From contig JBBRYK010000005.1 of the NCBI GenBank assembly GCA_038237665.1, positions 1 through 64,000 of the forward strand: a stretch of 64,000 nucleotides of DNA, read 5' to 3'. The notes below the pieces were generated by a model, which searched no databases, was not told the origin of the DNA, and was given only the letters and a program-made list of their open reading frames with translations. The position numbers and the translations under genes are program-made. Below are positions 51,717 to 63,476 of the stretch, piece by piece. This stretch comes from JBBRYK01 sp038237665. Lineage in GTDB: Bacteria; Actinomycetota; Thermoleophilia; Gaiellales; Gaiellaceae. How positions within the stretch are numbered: position 1 is the stretch's first letter; the number at the start of each line of letters is the position of its first letter.

Positions 51717-52109
51717 GTGACCACGCCGGAGGAGGTCTGGATTCCGCTCGTTGACGAGCCGATCGGCCGGATCGTCGCGCAGATTCAGCACGAGAACCCC
51801 GAGATCGAGCGGCTCGTCCACTCGGCCCACCGGGTCCTCGCCTTCCGGACCTTCGCCTACATTCGCGTCGGCATCCTGCTCGGGCAACTGCTGGTCGACG
51901 AGGACGTCGGGCCCTACGACGGCACCGAGAACTGGGTCGACCAGTTGCTCGCAAATCCGCGACACCGCGCCGCGGTCGAGCGGGAAGTGCGTGCCGTGGC
52001 CGAGGAGATCGCGGCGGAGCGGGCGCACCCCGACGAGGCTCCGCTGGGACCCGACGAGACCGTGCGCGAGCGCTTCCGCGAGTTCGCGCGGGCGGTTCCC
52101 CGGGAATAA
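51717..52109 (+). CDS. Conserved hypothetical protein
   Basis: A 130-residue soluble protein, acidic, with no signal peptide or membrane span. It begins TTPEEVWIPLVDEPIGRIV and has a Trp-containing stretch (YDGTENWVDQLLANPRHR) followed by a charged helix (AAVEREVRAVAEEIAAER). I do not recognise a domain. It starts at GTG 51717, 15 bp after the TSUP gene, so it may be in the same transcript. Good codon use supports it as a real gene. Confidence 0.7.
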   Translation: MTTPEEVWIPLVDEPIGRIVAQIQHENPEIERLVHSAHRVLAFRTFAYIRVGILLGQLLVDEDVGPYDGTENWVDQLLANPRHRAAVEREVRAVAEEIAAERAHPDEAPLGPDETVRERFREFARAVPRE

Positions 52110-52150
52110 ATCCGCAACTTCCGGGATTTGTTTCCGGACGTTCGCCCATA

Positions 52151-53752
52151 ATGATCAGGATGCGGAAACGCCTGCAGGCGTGTGCGCTCGTATTCGGCCT
52201 CGCGTTTGCGGCTGCCGGTGCGTCCTCCGGCGCGACCGGCCCGCCCTCTTCGGCCAGGGCCGTCGTCATTCAGGTCAACTCCGCGACCGGCGGGGGATCA
52301 TCGGCGGGAGCCGTTTCCGCGCCGCCCGACGCCGTGGCTCTCGGGGGCTTCGCCTATCCCGACGATGGCTCGATCGCGTCGGTCGGGTCGGTTTCGGCCA
52401 AGGCTTCGGCCGCCAGCTCGAAATCGGGCTCGTCGGCTAGCGCCTCCGCGTCGGTAGGCTCGCTCTCCCTCTTCGGTGGTGAGATCACCGCCGACGCCGT
52501 GGTCGGCTCGGCGCACGCAGCCGCTGGAGCGACGGGCGGGACGGGAGACTTTGCGAGCGCAGGCGTCTCGAACCTCGTCGCCCTCGGCCAGTCCGTCGGC
52601 TCGTCGCCCGGTACCCAGGTGAGCCTTGCCGACTGGGGCTATCTGACGGTGCTCTCGGAGTCGGTCGCCCCGGGCACGGCTCAGGGGGCGCCGAGCTATC
52701 AGGAGTCGATGACCGCGCTCGTCGTCCATCTGACGGCGGATCACGGTGGGCTGGCGGCCGGCAGTGAGATCGTGATCGGCTACGCCCAGGCGGCCGCGCA
52801 GGGAACCAACCCGGCGCCTCCGCCTCCGCCGCCCACGACGACGGCGGAGCTGCCCACGACCACCGAGACGACTCCTCCTCCGCCTGCGCCGGCGCCCAGG
52901 CAGTCACGAAAGAAGTCCGAGAACCATCCGCCGTCTCCGCCCGCTTCGACCAAGGCGACGGCCAAGCCGAAGCGCAAGGCCCCCCTGCGGCCGCCAGAGC
53001 CGGTCGAGGCGGGGTCGGGCCCGAGGCTTCCGGTCATACACAATGCGCCGCTGACGGTCACCCCGAAGCTGACGGGAAAACGCTACGTGTTCCCGGTCTA
53101 CGGGCCGTCGTCCTTCACCGACACGTTCGGTGCGCCGCGCGCGGACGTGTCCTGGCATCACGGCGACGACATCTTCGCCCCGCTCGGAGCGCCGGTCCTC
53201 GCCGTCGCAGACGGGATCGTCTTCTCCGTCGGCTGGAACCACCTCGGCGGGTACCGCCTCTGGCTCAAGGACGACGCGGGGAACCAGTTCTACTATGCCC
53301 ACCTCTCCGCGTATTCGCCCCTGGCGGTGAACGGGCGACGCGTGCAGGCGGGCGCCGTGCTCGGCTTCGTCGGCAACACGGGTGACGCCGTCGGGACGCC
53401 GTATCACCTGCACTTCGAGGTGCATCCGAAGCAAATGCTCAACCTGGGCTACGACGGCGCGGTCGACCCGACGCAGTACCTGGACGCCTGGCGGCACCTG
53501 CAGGACGTCCGCCTCACACCGGTCGGCTGGACGCTGCCGGCCACGAAGGCGAAGCACGGTGTGAAGCCCGCTCCCTCACCCGGCGCGATCCTCTTGCAGG
53601 CCGAGGACATCTCGACGGCGAGCGGGCTCGATCCAGGCTCGCTCCAACGCGTCCTGGCGCCGCTGGAGCACGAGGGCGACGGGGCGCTCGTCGGCGCACA
53701 CCAGGCTCCGCCGAGCGGCCCCCACCCGACCAGGACGCTGCGGGCCTCCTAG
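52151..53752 (+). CDS. Secreted M23-family peptidoglycan endopeptidase
   Basis: 533 residues. The signal peptide (QACALVFGLAFAAAGASS) precedes a Ser/Ala/Gly-rich adhesin-like domain (about 30-215) and a Pro/Thr/Lys linker (about 220-290). The LytM/M23 domain is at about 310-440, with zinc motifs WHHGDDIFAPLGAPV (His and Asp) and YHLHFEVHP. After it comes a short unknown tail. It should cut cross-bridge peptides outside the cell. The ATG start is at 52151. The stop TAG shares CTAG with the convergent gene. Confidence 0.9.
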   Translation: MIRMRKRLQACALVFGLAFAAAGASSGATGPPSSARAVVIQVNSATGGGSSAGAVSAPPDAVALGGFAYPDDGSIASVGSVSAKASAASSKSGSSASASASVGSLSLFGGEITADAVVGSAHAAAGATGGTGDFASAGVSNLVALGQSVGSSPGTQVSLADWGYLTVLSESVAPGTAQGAPSYQESMTALVVHLTADHGGLAAGSEIVIGYAQAAAQGTNPAPPPPPPTTTAELPTTTETTPPPPAPAPRQSRKKSENHPPSPPASTKATAKPKRKAPLRPPEPVEAGSGPRLPVIHNAPLTVTPKLTGKRYVFPVYGPSSFTDTFGAPRADVSWHHGDDIFAPLGAPVLAVADGIVFSVGWNHLGGYRLWLKDDAGNQFYYAHLSAYSPLAVNGRRVQAGAVLGFVGNTGDAVGTPYHLHFEVHPKQMLNLGYDGAVDPTQYLDAWRHLQDVRLTPVGWTLPATKAKHGVKPAPSPGAILLQAEDISTASGLDPGSLQRVLAPLEHEGDGALVGAHQAPPSGPHPTRTLRAS

Positions 53753-54177
53753 TTGTTGTTGTTGGTCGAACCCCCGGACTCGTAGCCGAAGTCGTCGCTG
53801 CCGCCCAGCAGCGTTTCCTTCAGCCACTTGCGCGTGTCGGAGCCCGTGACCGGGTTGAACAGGATCCCGATCGCGATTCCGCTCAGGAGCAGCATCGTCT
53901 TGCGCCCCTTGTGCGACTCGTGGCCGCCCTGTACGCGGTCGGCTGCGGTGCGCAGCTCCTCGATCACGCGCCGTAGGTTGTCCTGGATGTCCTTGTCGGT
54001 GGCGGCACGCTTCGCGACCGTGACGGGGTCGCGCCTGCCGATCAGCTCGTCGTACACCTCGCGCGCCGCCGTGAAGGCGTTGCGCAGGTTGTCGCGCAGC
54101 TCCTCGTCATGGATCGCGCGGTCGACGTACGGTTTGACGGTGCTCGCCGCGTCGGAAACCCTTTCCTTCGTCTTCAT
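53749..54177 (-). CDS. Hypothetical protein with one membrane span and poly-Asn tail
   Basis: 142 residues. The N-terminal 90 residues are charged and helical (KTKERVSDAASTVKPYVDRAI, DKDIQDNLRRVIEELR). A single span near residues 100-115 (MLLLSGIAIGILFNP) follows, then a polar tail ending STNNNN encoded by a GTT repeat on the plus strand. It resembles small membrane-anchored stress proteins of the YtxH type in layout only. ATG 54177 is preceded by AAAGGACGAG. It is divergent from the lipoprotein gene. Confidence 0.72.
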   Translation of the reverse strand: MKTKERVSDAASTVKPYVDRAIHDEELRDNLRNAFTAAREVYDELIGRRDPVTVAKRAATDKDIQDNLRRVIEELRTAADRVQGGHESHKGRKTMLLLSGIAIGILFNPVTGSDTRKWLKETLLGGSDDFGYESGGSTNNNN

Positions 54178-54202
54178 GCTCGGCTCGTCCTTTCGGTCGT
54201 TT

Positions 54203-54749
54203 GTGCGAGGAAACGTACCCTTCGGCCGCGCGAGCAAAACGGTCCGGTCGGCGCTTCTGGTCTTCCTGGCCCTGGTTCTCGCGGGCTGCGGCGGCGGGGG
54301 CGGGGGCGGCGGCAAGCAGGAGCCCATCGCTACCCAGCGCGTGTCCGGGCCCGGATTCGCCTTCGAGGTGCCGGCGGGCTGGCTCGTGACGCGAACGACG
54401 CGGACGATCACCGTTGCACCGCCCAAGGCTGGGCCGGAGCTCGTCCAGGTGCTCTACTTTCGGCTCAGCAAGCCGTTCCGGCCGAGTCTGTGGGCCAAGG
54501 TCGTCCGCGAGATCGACGCGGCCACGAAACAGCTCGCAAAGCGGCTGAAGGGGACGGCGAGCCCGGGGAAGACGGTCCGCGTCGGCGGGATCCGCGGTCG
54601 CCAGTACGAGCTCTCCTTCACGAAGGGCGGCACCGCACTCCGCGAGCGCATCACGTTCCTCCTGCGCGCCCGGCGCGAGTTCGAGCTGCTCTGCCAGTGG
54701 AGTACGAAGGACGGCGAGCCCGAGGCCTGCCGCGTCCTGACCGCGAACT

Positions 54750-54763
<14 letters not shown>
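54203..54763 (+). CDS. Putative lipoprotein of unknown function
   Basis: 186 residues from GTG 54203. The signal sequence ends LALVLAGC, with lipidated Cys29, followed by a poly-Gly run. The mature part (about 45-185) is a single small alpha/beta domain beginning FAFEVPAGWLVTRT, similar to DcrB/LpqN-like lipoproteins in its opening strand pattern. It ends CQWSTKDGEPEACRVL with a possible disulfide. Its 3' end overlaps convergent lon by 14 bases. The function is unknown. Confidence 0.72.
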
Positions 54764-57175
<2,412 letters not shown>

Positions 57176-57179
<4 letters not shown>

Positions 57180-57619
57180 GTCCTCGTCTTCACCTCGATC
57201 ACGGTGCGCTCCTTACGCGTCACCTTCGGTCTCACGGGGATGACGATCCTCAGCAACCCCTTCTCGTAGCGCGCGCGGGCGCCCTCGACGTCGAGGTCGT
57301 CCTCGAGCGAGACCTGACGCTCGAAGTAGCCGTAGTCGATCTCCATCTGCCGGAACGATGGGCGGTCGGCGGTCGGTGGGCGGCGCCGTTGGCCTGAGAC
57401 CAGAAGGGTGCTGCCGACGACGTCGACGCGGACGTCGGAGGGCTCGATTCCGGCAAGATCGAGGACGACGACGAGCTCCGGTGGATCCGCGGTTCGGTAG
57501 CAGTCGGTCGGCGGCCGGAAGCCCTGGCGGAGCCCGGCAATCCGCGGAAGCTGCCACAGGTCCGCGATCAGTTCCTGGATCTCACCCTGCAGATGTCCGA
57601 GGTCTCGGCGGCCACTCAT
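57176..57619 (-). CDS. Small heat-shock protein (Hsp20/alpha-crystallin)
   Basis: 147 residues with an alpha-crystallin domain at about 45-138: DCYRTADPPELVVVLDLAG, then YGYFERQVSLEDDLDVEGARA, and the GLLRIVIPV strand preceding the C-terminal tail. It holds unfolding proteins for refolding or degradation. The ATG at 57619 is used. The upstream open frame overlaps divergent MMPL promoter sequence and is not conserved. It is coupled to lon. Confidence 0.92.
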
Positions 57620-57691
57620 GTCAGGGAGAGTAGCCCTGGTGCGGCTTTCTTCGGCCGGCGCCGCCCGGGAGCGCCTTGTAGCCTCGCGCCC

Positions 57692-59872
57692 GTGATCGAA
57701 GCCTGGACACGGGGCTGCCTTCGGTTTCGCTGGCCGATCCTCGCGTTCTGGCTGTGCGTGCTCCTGGCGGGCGGTTACGCGACGGCGCATATCTCGTCGC
57801 TCCTTTCCAACACCTTCACCGTCCCCGGCACTGACTCCGAACGGGTGCGCTCGATCCTCGAGCGCGAGTTCGGCGACCGCAGCGACGGCAGCTTCACCGT
57901 GGTTTTCGCCCTCGCCCGGCCCGCCGAGACGAAAGCCCTCGCCGAGCTGCAGCGGCGAGTAGACCGCGCCGCCCGGGTCGTGCCGAGCGGCAAGGCCGAG
58001 CCGTTGCGGGTCGCGTCGCCCACGCTCGTCTACGGCGACGTCGTCTCGACCCTCGACCTGGCTGCCGCCAAGGGGTACACGGACGACCTGTTACGGGCGG
58101 TCGGCCAGCCGCCGGGCGGCCGCGGCTACGTGACGGGGGCGGCGGCCATCCAGCACGATCTCGACCCGATCTTCTCGCAGGACCTGACCAAGGGCGAGGG
58201 GATCGCGCTCCCGATCGCGCTGGCAGTCCTGATCGCGGTCTTCGGCCTCTCCTGGGCGGTGACCCTCCCCTTCCTGACCGCAGCTTCGACGATTACCGGG
58301 ACGCTCGGGATCGTCTACATCGTCGCGCACTTCCTGTCTACGGCGACCTACGTCACGAACCTCGTGCAGCTGATCGGGCTAGGGATCGCGATCGACTACT
58401 CGCTCCTGATCATCTACCGCTTCCGCGAGGAGTTGCTCCGCGACGGGACGAGGGACGACGCGATCGTGCGGACGATGCAGACGGCCGGCCGCGCGGTCGT
58501 CTTCTCGGGCGCGGCGGTCGCGGTCGGCCTCGCGCTGCTGCTCTTCATGCCGTTGCCGTTCATGCGCTCCATGGGGGTCGGCGGCTTTCTGATCCCGATC
58601 GTCTCGATCGCGGCGGCGTCGACCCTCCAGCCGGCGCTCCTGTCGCTCTACGGTGCGCGCGGCGTCCGGCGGGTGCACGTTGCGGACTTCCTGCGTCGGC
58701 GGCTCCGTCTGCCGCTGCACCACTTCCGCGGCACCGGCGACGAGGACCAGGGCTTCTGGGCGCGCCTGGCGCGCTCGATCATGCGGCGCCCGGCGGTGTA
58801 CCTCGCCGTCGGCGCCTCGGTTCTCGTCGCGGCGGCCGTGCCGCTGTACGCGCTCCAGCTGACCCCCGGCTCGGTGCAGGGAATCCCGCGCAGCCCCCAG
58901 GCGATCCACGGCTTCGACCTGCTGACGGCCGCCGTCGGACCCGGCGTGATCTCGCCCACCCAGGTGCTCGTCGATGCGGGCGAGGGCCGTTCGGCGCTGC
59001 CTGCGCCGATCCAGGCGGGGATCGGACGGCTGATCGGCGCCGTACGGGCGGATCGGGAGGTGGCCGCCGTCTTCTATCGCCCCGGGGGGCGCTTCATCTC
59101 GCCGGACGCCCGGTATGCGCAGGTGATCGTCGCCGGCAAGCACGAGTACGGCACCCAGGAGGAACAGGCTTTCGTCCACCGATTGCGCGGCACGCTGATC
59201 CCCGAGGCCGGCTTTCCGAGCGGCGTACGGGCGCTCGCGGGAGGCGGGCCGCCGCAAGGCGTGGACTTCCTGACGGTCGCCTACGACGCCTTTCCGTGGC
59301 TCGTCGCAGCCGTACTCGTGCTCACGTACATCCTGCTCCTCCGCGCCTTCCGCTCCGTCCTGCTCCCGCTGAAGGCGGTGCTGCTCAACCTGCTCTCGGT
59401 GGCGGCGAGCTACGGCGCACTCGTCATCGTCTTCCGCTGGGGCGCGGGCGAGGCCGTCGGTCTCTACCAGTACCCCCAGATCGAGGGCTGGATCCCGATC
59501 TTCCTGTTCGCGATGCTCTTCGGGCTCTCGATGGACTACGAGGTCTTCCTGGTCACGCGGATGCGGGAGGCGTGGGACGAAGAGCCCGACAACACCGTCG
59601 CCGTGGCCCGCGGGCTCGAGCGAACCGGGCGCATCGTGACCGCTGCGGCGATCGTCATGGTCGCTGCGTTCTCGGGCTTCGTGGCCGGTCGTATCCTCGG
59701 GCTCCAGGAGTTCGGGCTCGGGCTGGCGGTGGCGATCTTTCTCGACGCGACGATCGTCCGGGCGATTCTCGTGCCCTCGCTGATGGCGATCATGGGTCGG
59801 TGGAACTGGTGGCTGCCGGCCCGGATCGCGCGGTTCGTTCGCGTCGCTCCCTCGCCACTCACCGGCAAGTAG
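57692..59872 (+). CDS. MMPL/RND-superfamily membrane transporter
   Basis: 726 residues with two repeats, each a span, a large extracytoplasmic loop and five spans. The first span is WPILAFWLCVLLAGGYATAHI. The cores are VTNLVQLIGLGIAIDYSLLI (about 230-249) and LFAMLFGLSMDYEVFLVTRM (about 610-629), each holding the Asp-Tyr pair of the proton relay. Actinobacterial MMPLs export lipids or lipid-linked compounds. The GTG start is at 57692. There is no lipid biosynthesis gene beside it; the rhamnose genes follow at 62 bp. Confidence 0.88.
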   Translation: MIEAWTRGCLRFRWPILAFWLCVLLAGGYATAHISSLLSNTFTVPGTDSERVRSILEREFGDRSDGSFTVVFALARPAETKALAELQRRVDRAARVVPSGKAEPLRVASPTLVYGDVVSTLDLAAAKGYTDDLLRAVGQPPGGRGYVTGAAAIQHDLDPIFSQDLTKGEGIALPIALAVLIAVFGLSWAVTLPFLTAASTITGTLGIVYIVAHFLSTATYVTNLVQLIGLGIAIDYSLLIIYRFREELLRDGTRDDAIVRTMQTAGRAVVFSGAAVAVGLALLLFMPLPFMRSMGVGGFLIPIVSIAAASTLQPALLSLYGARGVRRVHVADFLRRRLRLPLHHFRGTGDEDQGFWARLARSIMRRPAVYLAVGASVLVAAAVPLYALQLTPGSVQGIPRSPQAIHGFDLLTAAVGPGVISPTQVLVDAGEGRSALPAPIQAGIGRLIGAVRADREVAAVFYRPGGRFISPDARYAQVIVAGKHEYGTQEEQAFVHRLRGTLIPEAGFPSGVRALAGGGPPQGVDFLTVAYDAFPWLVAAVLVLTYILLLRAFRSVLLPLKAVLLNLLSVAASYGALVIVFRWGAGEAVGLYQYPQIEGWIPIFLFAMLFGLSMDYEVFLVTRMREAWDEEPDNTVAVARGLERTGRIVTAAAIVMVAAFSGFVAGRILGLQEFGLGLAVAIFLDATIVRAILVPSLMAIMGRWNWWLPARIARFVRVAPSPLTGK

Positions 59873-59934
59873 CAGTCATCTGGCTGATCCAGGTTCTTTC
59901 GCACCCCGAGTAACCGAAGTAGCATCCGCCGGCG

Positions 59935-60690
59935 ATGGCGGACCCGAAGCTGAAGGGAGTGATCCTCGCCGGCGGAGCCGGCACCCGGCTCGCGCCTCTG
60001 ACCCGGATCACGAACAAGCACCTGCTCCCGATCTACGACCGCCCCATGGTCACGTACGCGATCGAGGCGCTGGTGTCGGCCGGTGTGAGCGAGGTCATGC
60101 TCGTCACCGGAGGCGTGCACGCGGGCGAGTTCTTCCGTCTGCTCGGTGACGGGCACTCGTACGGAATCGACCGGCTTTTCTACGCCTACCAGGAGCGGGA
60201 GGGCGGGATCGCGGACGCCCTCGGGCTCGCCGAGCGCTTCGTCGCCCGCGACCGGGCGGCGGTCATGCTCGCCGACAACGTCTTCGAGCGCTCCCTCCGC
60301 CCCGCGATCGAGAACTTCCTGGCCCAGGAACGCGGCGCCCGCATCGTGCTCGCGCCGATGGAGGAGCCCGAGCACCTCAGGCATCTGGGCGTTCCGGAAC
60401 TCGACGGCGAAACGGTTGTCCGCATCGTCGAGAAACCCGCCGACCCGCCGTCGAACTACGCCGTCACCGGCGTGTACTTCTATGACGAGGCCGTCTGGGA
60501 CTTCCTCCCGAGCCTCTCTCCGTCTGCTCGCGGAGAGCTCGAGATCACCGACGTGAACAACTGGTACGTCGGCCAGGGCGGCATGGAGTACGACATCGTC
60601 GAGGGCTTCTGGGGCGACGCCGGCGAGTCGATCGACGCCTACTACGCCGTCAACGACTTCGTCCGGGCCAACGGGGCGAACAAGCCGTGA
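59935..60690 (+). CDS. rfbA: Glucose-1-phosphate thymidylyltransferase
   Basis: A 251-residue nucleotidyltransferase making dTDP-glucose. It has KGVILAGGAGTRLAPLT at the start, KHLLPIYDRPMVTYAIEAL, DNVFERSL where the typical DxN motif coordinates metal, and VRIVEKPADPPSNYAVTGVY. It is of the shorter length seen in archaea and some actinobacteria. The ATG at 59935 starts the run rfbA-rfbC-rfbD. The GTGA overlap with rfbC means tight coupling. Rhamnose is used for envelope glycans. Confidence 0.93.
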   Translation: MADPKLKGVILAGGAGTRLAPLTRITNKHLLPIYDRPMVTYAIEALVSAGVSEVMLVTGGVHAGEFFRLLGDGHSYGIDRLFYAYQEREGGIADALGLAERFVARDRAAVMLADNVFERSLRPAIENFLAQERGARIVLAPMEEPEHLRHLGVPELDGETVVRIVEKPADPPSNYAVTGVYFYDEAVWDFLPSLSPSARGELEITDVNNWYVGQGGMEYDIVEGFWGDAGESIDAYYAVNDFVRANGANKP

Positions 60691-61151
60691 TCGAGCGGAT
60701 CCGGCGGATCCCGCTCGAGCGTTTCGAGGACGCGAGGGGCTGGTTCTTCGAGCTCTACCGGGAGAGCCGCCTGCCGAAGCCCGCCCGGCAGACCAACGTC
60801 TCCTTCTCACGTCAGGGCGTGATCCGCGGGCTTCACTATCACGAGCGCGGACAGGACGACCTCTTCGCTTGCCTGCAGGGCACGGCGCGCGTCGTGGTGC
60901 TCGATCCGGCGACCGGCGAGACCTTCACCGAGGACATCGGCGACGACAATCTGGTCGCGATCTACATTCCCGGCACCCTTGCCCACGGGTTCGAGGCGCT
61001 GACCGACCTGATCTTTCTGTACCACGTGACCGAGGAGTACGAGCCGGCCCATCCGGACGAGCACGGGCTGCCGTGGGACGACCCGCGCGTCCGGCCGCTC
61101 TGGAGGACCCAATCGCCGATCCTCTCGGAACGAGACCGAAACGTACCTTGA
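60687..61151 (+). CDS. rfbC: dTDP-4-dehydrorhamnose 3,5-epimerase-like protein
   Basis: A 154-residue cupin-fold RmlC-type protein. QTNVSFSRQGVIRGLHYHER contains the catalytic His. ARVVVLDPATGETF and VAIYIPGTLAHGFEAL follow, and the C-terminus has the PWDDPRV motif. It lies between rfbA and rfbD, so it should convert dTDP-4-keto-6-deoxyglucose to the L-lyxo form. It is shorter than most RmlC proteins (about 180-200), so 3-epimerase-only activity cannot be excluded. The start is GTG 60687. Confidence 0.88.
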   Translation: MIERIRRIPLERFEDARGWFFELYRESRLPKPARQTNVSFSRQGVIRGLHYHERGQDDLFACLQGTARVVVLDPATGETFTEDIGDDNLVAIYIPGTLAHGFEALTDLIFLYHVTEEYEPAHPDEHGLPWDDPRVRPLWRTQSPILSERDRNVP

Positions 61152-61918
61152 TCACGGGTGCGGGCGGCCAGCTCGGCCGCGCGCTCGCCGAGGCATTTCC
61201 AGGCGCCGACGCTCGAACCCGCACCGAGCTCGACGTCACACGGCCGATCGAGCTCGATCACGTCCCCGGTCTTGTCCTGCACGCGGCAGCGTGGACCGAC
61301 GTGGACGGGGCGGAGTCCGACCCGGCAGGCGCCGCGGCTGCGAACGTAGAGGGGACGCGAAACGTCGCCGCCCTGGGGGCGCCGGTCGTGTATTTCTCGA
61401 CCGACTACGTTTTCGACGGTACCAAGGGGGAGCCGTACGTCGAGTCCGACGTGCCGATGCCGATCTCGGTCTACGCGCGGACGAAGCTCGACGGCGAGCG
61501 AGCACTCGGCGAGGGGTGGATCGTGCGGAGCTCGTGGCTCTTCGGCCCGACAGGGCACAACTTCGTTCGCACGATGCTGCGGCTCGGCGCCGAGCGCGAG
61601 GAGGTGGCGGTGGTCGACGACCAGCGCGGCACGCCGACCTACGTGGGTCACCTGGCGGAGGCGGCACGCCAGATCGTGGAGCTGCCCTTCGGCCTCTATC
61701 ACGTTGCCGCAAATGGCTACTGCACCTGGGCCGAGTTCGCCGAGGCGATCTTCGCGGAGGCGGAGCTCGCCTGCCGCGTGCGCCGGATCACGACGGCGGA
61801 GCTGGGCCGTCCGGCGCCGAGGCCCGCGTACTCCGTCCTCGCGAGCGAACGGCCGGAGACACCGCCGCTCCCGCACTGGCGCGACGGGTTGAAGGAGTGC
61901 CTCCAGACGATGTCGTAG
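61148..61918 (+). CDS. rfbD: dTDP-4-dehydrorhamnose reductase
   Basis: A 256-residue extended short-chain dehydrogenase. The NAD(P) motif is ITGAGGQLGRALAEA. HAAAWTDVDGAE and STDYVFDG are characteristic of RmlD, and the catalytic Tyr-Lys pair is in SVYARTKLDGE. The start is TTG 61148, sharing TTGA with the rfbC stop. It makes dTDP-L-rhamnose. The last segment has VLASERPETP, matching the C-terminal region of the family. Confidence 0.92.
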   Translation: MITGAGGQLGRALAEAFPGADARTRTELDVTRPIELDHVPGLVLHAAAWTDVDGAESDPAGAAAANVEGTRNVAALGAPVVYFSTDYVFDGTKGEPYVESDVPMPISVYARTKLDGERALGEGWIVRSSWLFGPTGHNFVRTMLRLGAEREEVAVVDDQRGTPTYVGHLAEAARQIVELPFGLYHVAANGYCTWAEFAEAIFAEAELACRVRRITTAELGRPAPRPAYSVLASERPETPPLPHWRDGLKECLQTMS

Positions 61919-61928
61919 CATCCGCCTC

Positions 61929-62450
61929 TTGCTTCGCCTCGTCGCTTGGCTCCAGGTCCTCGTCGTCGCCGCGACCATCTCGGCGGGCTGCGGCGCTTCG
62001 AGCGCCAAGCGGTCCCAGGCGGCACTTTCGCGCCCGATCCCCACGAGCTATCCCGGCGCCGCCGCTTCGAAGTCCGACCTCGCACGCTGGATGGGCGCCA
62101 CAGCCTACGCCGCGGGCCTGCCGCCGGAGCTCCCGGTCATGGCCGCCCTCGCCGAGTCGGGCCTGGCGAATCTGTCCGGCGATTCCGACTCGCTCGGCTT
62201 CTTCCAGATTCCAGCGCGTATCTGGAACAAGGGGGACTACGCGGGCTACCCCGACAAACCGGAGCTTCAAGTGAAATGGTTCATCGACCAGGCGCTTGCG
62301 ATCGATCAGCGACGACGCCTCGCCGGCGTCGACACGAAGGACGATTCGACGTGGGGCGAATGGATTGCAGACGTCGAGCGTCCTGCGGCGCAGTTTCGCG
62401 GCCGCTACCAGCTCCGGCTCGCCGAGGCCCGACGCCTGCTCGGTAGCTAG
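61929..62450 (+). CDS. Lytic-transglycosylase-like lipoprotein
   Basis: A 173-residue protein from TTG 61929. The signal peptide ends TISAGC, with lipidated Cys21. The mature domain (about 45-165) has an SLT-like start ARWMGATAYAAGLPPELPVM and ALAESGL with candidate catalytic Glu76, then DSDSLGFFQIP. GFFQIPARIW matches the lysozyme-like fold of Slt proteins. It would cut peptidoglycan at the outer face of the membrane. It is inserted between rfbD and rfbB in the same orientation, so it is probably in the operon. Confidence 0.78.
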   Translation: MLRLVAWLQVLVVAATISAGCGASSAKRSQAALSRPIPTSYPGAAASKSDLARWMGATAYAAGLPPELPVMAALAESGLANLSGDSDSLGFFQIPARIWNKGDYAGYPDKPELQVKWFIDQALAIDQRRRLAGVDTKDDSTWGEWIADVERPAAQFRGRYQLRLAEARRLLGS

Positions 62451-62489
62451 CGGGGCTACCTGCCGGGCACCAGCGTTAGGCTGTCGCTC

Positions 62490-63476
62490 GTGCGCCTGCT
62501 CGTCACCGGAGGGGCCGGGTTCATCGGCTCGGCGTTCGCCAAGCGCGCGGTTGCGCGCGGGAACGAGGTTGTCGTGCTCGACAAGCTGACCTATTCGGGG
62601 AACCTGGAGAACCTCGCGGGGCTCGACTGTCAGTTCGTTCGGGGCGACATCGCGGACGCGGACGCGGTCGCCCAGTGCGGACGCGGCTGTGAGGCTGTGG
62701 TCAATTTCGCTGCCGAGAGCCACGTCGACCGTTCGATCCTCGGCCCGGCCGAGTTCATCCAGACCGACGTCTTCGGAACCCACGTGCTTCTCGAGTGGGC
62801 GCGCGTCAGCGGTGCCCGCTACCTCCAGGTCTCGACCGACGAGGTCTACGGCGACCTGCCGCCGGGCGCTGCATCGACCGAGGACGATCCGCTCCGCCCT
62901 TCGAGTCCCTACTCGGCGTCCAAAGCCGGCGGCGACCTCCAGGTACTGGCGTACGTTCGGACGTACCGCGTCAACGCTTCGATCACGCGGGGTGCGAATA
63001 CCTACGGGCCGTACCAGCATCCCGAGAAGCTGGTCCCGCTGTTCGTCACGAACGCCCTCGATGGTGAGCCGCTGCCCGTCTACGGCGACGGCCGCCAGCG
63101 CCGGGAATGGCTCCATGTCGACGACCACTGCGCCGGGATCGAGCACGTTCTCGCGGGCGGAGGCCGGGGCGAGGTCTACAACGTCGCCGGCGCCGAGCAC
63201 GAGAACCTGGACGTCACGGACCGGATCCTCGAGCTCACCGGCGCCGACCGAGCTCTCATCCGGCACGTCGAGGACCGTCCGGGCCACGACCGCCGCTATG
63301 CGCTCGACTCGACGAAGCTGCGCTCGATGGGTTGGAAGCCGCAGGTCGGGTTCGAGGACGGCCTCGCGCAGACCGTCGCCTGGTATCGCGAAAACCGCGC
63401 GTGGTGGGAGGCGGTCAAGGGCGGCGAGTACCGCGAGTACTACGAGCGCCAGTACGGCGAGCGGCTCAAGGCTTGA
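62490..63476 (+). CDS. rfbB: dTDP-glucose 4,6-dehydratase
   Basis: A 328-residue extended short-chain dehydrogenase, the first committed step to dTDP-rhamnose after RfbA. Motifs: VTGGAGFIGSAFAKR, AAESHVDRSI, VSTDEVYGDLP (Thr-Asp-Glu dehydratase triad region), SPYSASKAGGD (Tyr-Lys) and RGANTYGPYQHPEKLVP. The start is GTG 62490. With rfbA, rfbC and rfbD nearby the pathway to dTDP-L-rhamnose is complete. The stop shares TTGA with a possible small frame downstream. Confidence 0.94.
   Translation: MRLLVTGGAGFIGSAFAKRAVARGNEVVVLDKLTYSGNLENLAGLDCQFVRGDIADADAVAQCGRGCEAVVNFAAESHVDRSILGPAEFIQTDVFGTHVLLEWARVSGARYLQVSTDEVYGDLPPGAASTEDDPLRPSSPYSASKAGGDLQVLAYVRTYRVNASITRGANTYGPYQHPEKLVPLFVTNALDGEPLPVYGDGRQRREWLHVDDHCAGIEHVLAGGGRGEVYNVAGAEHENLDVTDRILELTGADRALIRHVEDRPGHDRRYALDSTKLRSMGWKPQVGFEDGLAQTVAWYRENRAWWEAVKGGEYREYYERQYGERLKA

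Noticed and set aside
53752..53765. GTT repeat as a microsatellite or tandem-repeat element
   Set aside because: It is only four units and encodes the Asn tail of the minus-strand gene; too short to call a repeat.
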